A DNA stretch of 5,417 nt from positions 6,508 to 11,924 of the forward strand of contig JAESQE010000073.1 in assembly GCA_016765335.1 (NCBI GenBank), in the 5' to 3' direction. The DNA is from Planctomycetaceae bacterium. GTDB taxonomy: Bacteria; Planctomycetota; Planctomycetia; Planctomycetales; Planctomycetaceae. Positions 4,606 through 5,417 of this stretch are shown here, piece after piece. The position numbers and the translations under genes were made by a program. The notes under the pieces were generated by a model, which did not search any database, was not told where the DNA came from, and worked only from the letters and a program-made list of their open reading frames with translations. Numbering within the stretch: the stretch's first letter is position 1; the number at the start of each line of letters is the position of its first letter.

Positions 4606-5417
4606 ATGTATAGTCTTTTCGGCTACGAAAAAATGATTGATGATAAAGTGCGGATGGCTGCCTACTATTCAGCCCTTGAACGGACTGTTCAACCTGGCGA
4701 TATTGTTTTGGATATTGGTGCAGGAACAGGTTTGATGTCCATGTTGGCCTGTCAATTTGGTGCCCGGCACGTCTATTCGATTGAACCCGACAATGCCATC
4801 GCGGTTGCCAAAGAAAATGCGTTGGCCAATGGAATGCAGGACCGGATTACTTTTATCCAGGGGCTTTCTACGCAGATCGAATTGCCAGAGAAAGCTAACG
4901 TAATTGTTTCCGATTTACGCGGAGTTTCGCCGCTGTTTACGCAGCACATCGAATCGATCAAACATGCCCGCGAAAACCATCTGGCATCCGGTGGGGTGAT
5001 GATTCCACAACAGGACAAGTTGTGGGTGGCATTAGCCGAAACCTCATCTGGAACAAAGGATGAAAACCAGCATTGGGATCGTAGTCAAACAAATTTGAAT
5101 CTTTCAGCCATTGATAAATACCTTGCGAACTCTTGGAGAAAAGACCGTGTTGAAAGCGATCAGTTGCTGACCGATTCTGCTTGTTGGGCAACGCTTGATT
5201 ATCGAACAATGTCATCTCCTGATGCAGCTGGAAAGGCTTGTTTAACTTGCAATCGCAATGGTGTGGCTCGTGGGATTGTTGCTTGGTTTGAAACGGAGTT
5301 GATTGATGAAATTGGATTTTCCAATGCTCCCGGAAAGCCAGTTGCAATCTATGGCATGCAGTACTTTCCACTATTAGAAGCAACGGATGTCTGCCAGGGT
5401 GATCAAATTGAGGTGCA
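4606..5417 (+). CDS. PRMT-fold SAM-dependent methyltransferase (3' end cut by window)
   Basis: The frame is open from ATG 4606 to the window edge, giving 270 residues without a stop. GAGGG at 4596-4600 is its ribosome site. It is a class I SAM methyltransferase: motif I is VLDIGAGTGLMS (34-45), Glu60 ends the next strand (HVYSIEPD) and is placed to bind the ribose, and 'VIVSDLRG' is at 99-106. The order and the N-terminal helix (FGYEKMIDDKVRMAAYYSAL, 5-24) resemble protein arginine methyltransferases, where this part is YxxYxxM. A beta-barrel-like second half contains 'YGMQYFPL' (249-256) where PRMTs have the THW loop. The PRMT double-E segment (SEWMGY..) reads SDLRGVSPLF and lacks both usual glutamates. 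Arginine methylation is therefore doubtful; the clustered precursor is the likely substrate, or an unrelated small molecule. The C-terminus lies outside the window. Confidence 0.83.
   Translation, partial: MYSLFGYEKMIDDKVRMAAYYSALERTVQPGDIVLDIGAGTGLMSMLACQFGARHVYSIEPDNAIAVAKENALANGMQDRITFIQGLSTQIELPEKANVIVSDLRGVSPLFTQHIESIKHARENHLASGGVMIPQQDKLWVALAETSSGTKDENQHWDRSQTNLNLSAIDKYLANSWRKDRVESDQLLTDSACWATLDYRTMSSPDAAGKACLTCNRNGVARGIVAWFETELIDEIGFSNAPGKPVAIYGMQYFPLLEATDVCQGDQIEV

Noticed and set aside
4581..4614. Perfect TTGACA with a downstream TATAGT, as a promoter for the methyltransferase
   Set aside because: Spacing is 22 bases and the -10 would lie inside the coding region, after the ATG; read-through from the kinase is simpler.
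4958..5383. 141-residue minus-strand ORF
   Set aside because: Antisense shadow of the methyltransferase frame; no domain seen and the plus frame has clear SAM motifs.

Overview
The window reads as a bacterial RiPP (ribosomally made, post-translationally modified peptide) gene cluster of the lasso-peptide type, next to a tRNA-Arg gene. By eye the DNA is close to half GC. Shine-Dalgarno-like sites, tightly packed genes and a tRNA without an encoded CCA all point to bacteria. This mix of lasso genes with an HPr-kinase-like gene and a PRMT-like methyltransferase would fit a Planctomycetota genome, but that placement is an inference and nothing in the window proves it.

Layout. Bases 107-180 are a tRNA-Arg(CCU) gene. 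Bases 181-587 hold no convincing gene and form a long leader or junction region. A plus-strand run follows: a PqqD-like leader-binding protein (588-872, lasso B1 / RRE), an overlapping transglutaminase-like leader peptidase (844-1329, lasso B2), a 25-bp tandem repeat (1316-1390), and an asparagine-synthetase-like macrolactam synthetase (1418-3265, lasso C). A 48-codon gene on the MINUS strand (3291-3437) follows. It carries the lasso leader motif Y..P.L..YGD....T and is the likely precursor peptide. Plus-strand genes then resume with an HPr-kinase-like peptide kinase (3616-4578) and a PRMT-fold methyltransferase (4606 to beyond the window end).

How they should work together. B1 binds the precursor leader, B2 cuts the leader off, and C activates the single acidic side chain of the core (Asp38) with ATP to close an isopeptide ring. 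The kinase is a candidate to phosphorylate the C-terminal Ser48, and the methyltransferase adds a methyl group at an unknown site. No exporter is seen; it may lie downstream.

The most interesting points are these. The precursor gene is small and antisense. An imperfect 13-bp inverted repeat frames it, with one copy sitting on the stop codon of the C gene, so inversion would place the precursor in line with the operon. The core puts its bulky residues inside the predicted ring and leaves the tail without an obvious plug. The PRMT-like enzyme serves a core peptide that contains no arginine.
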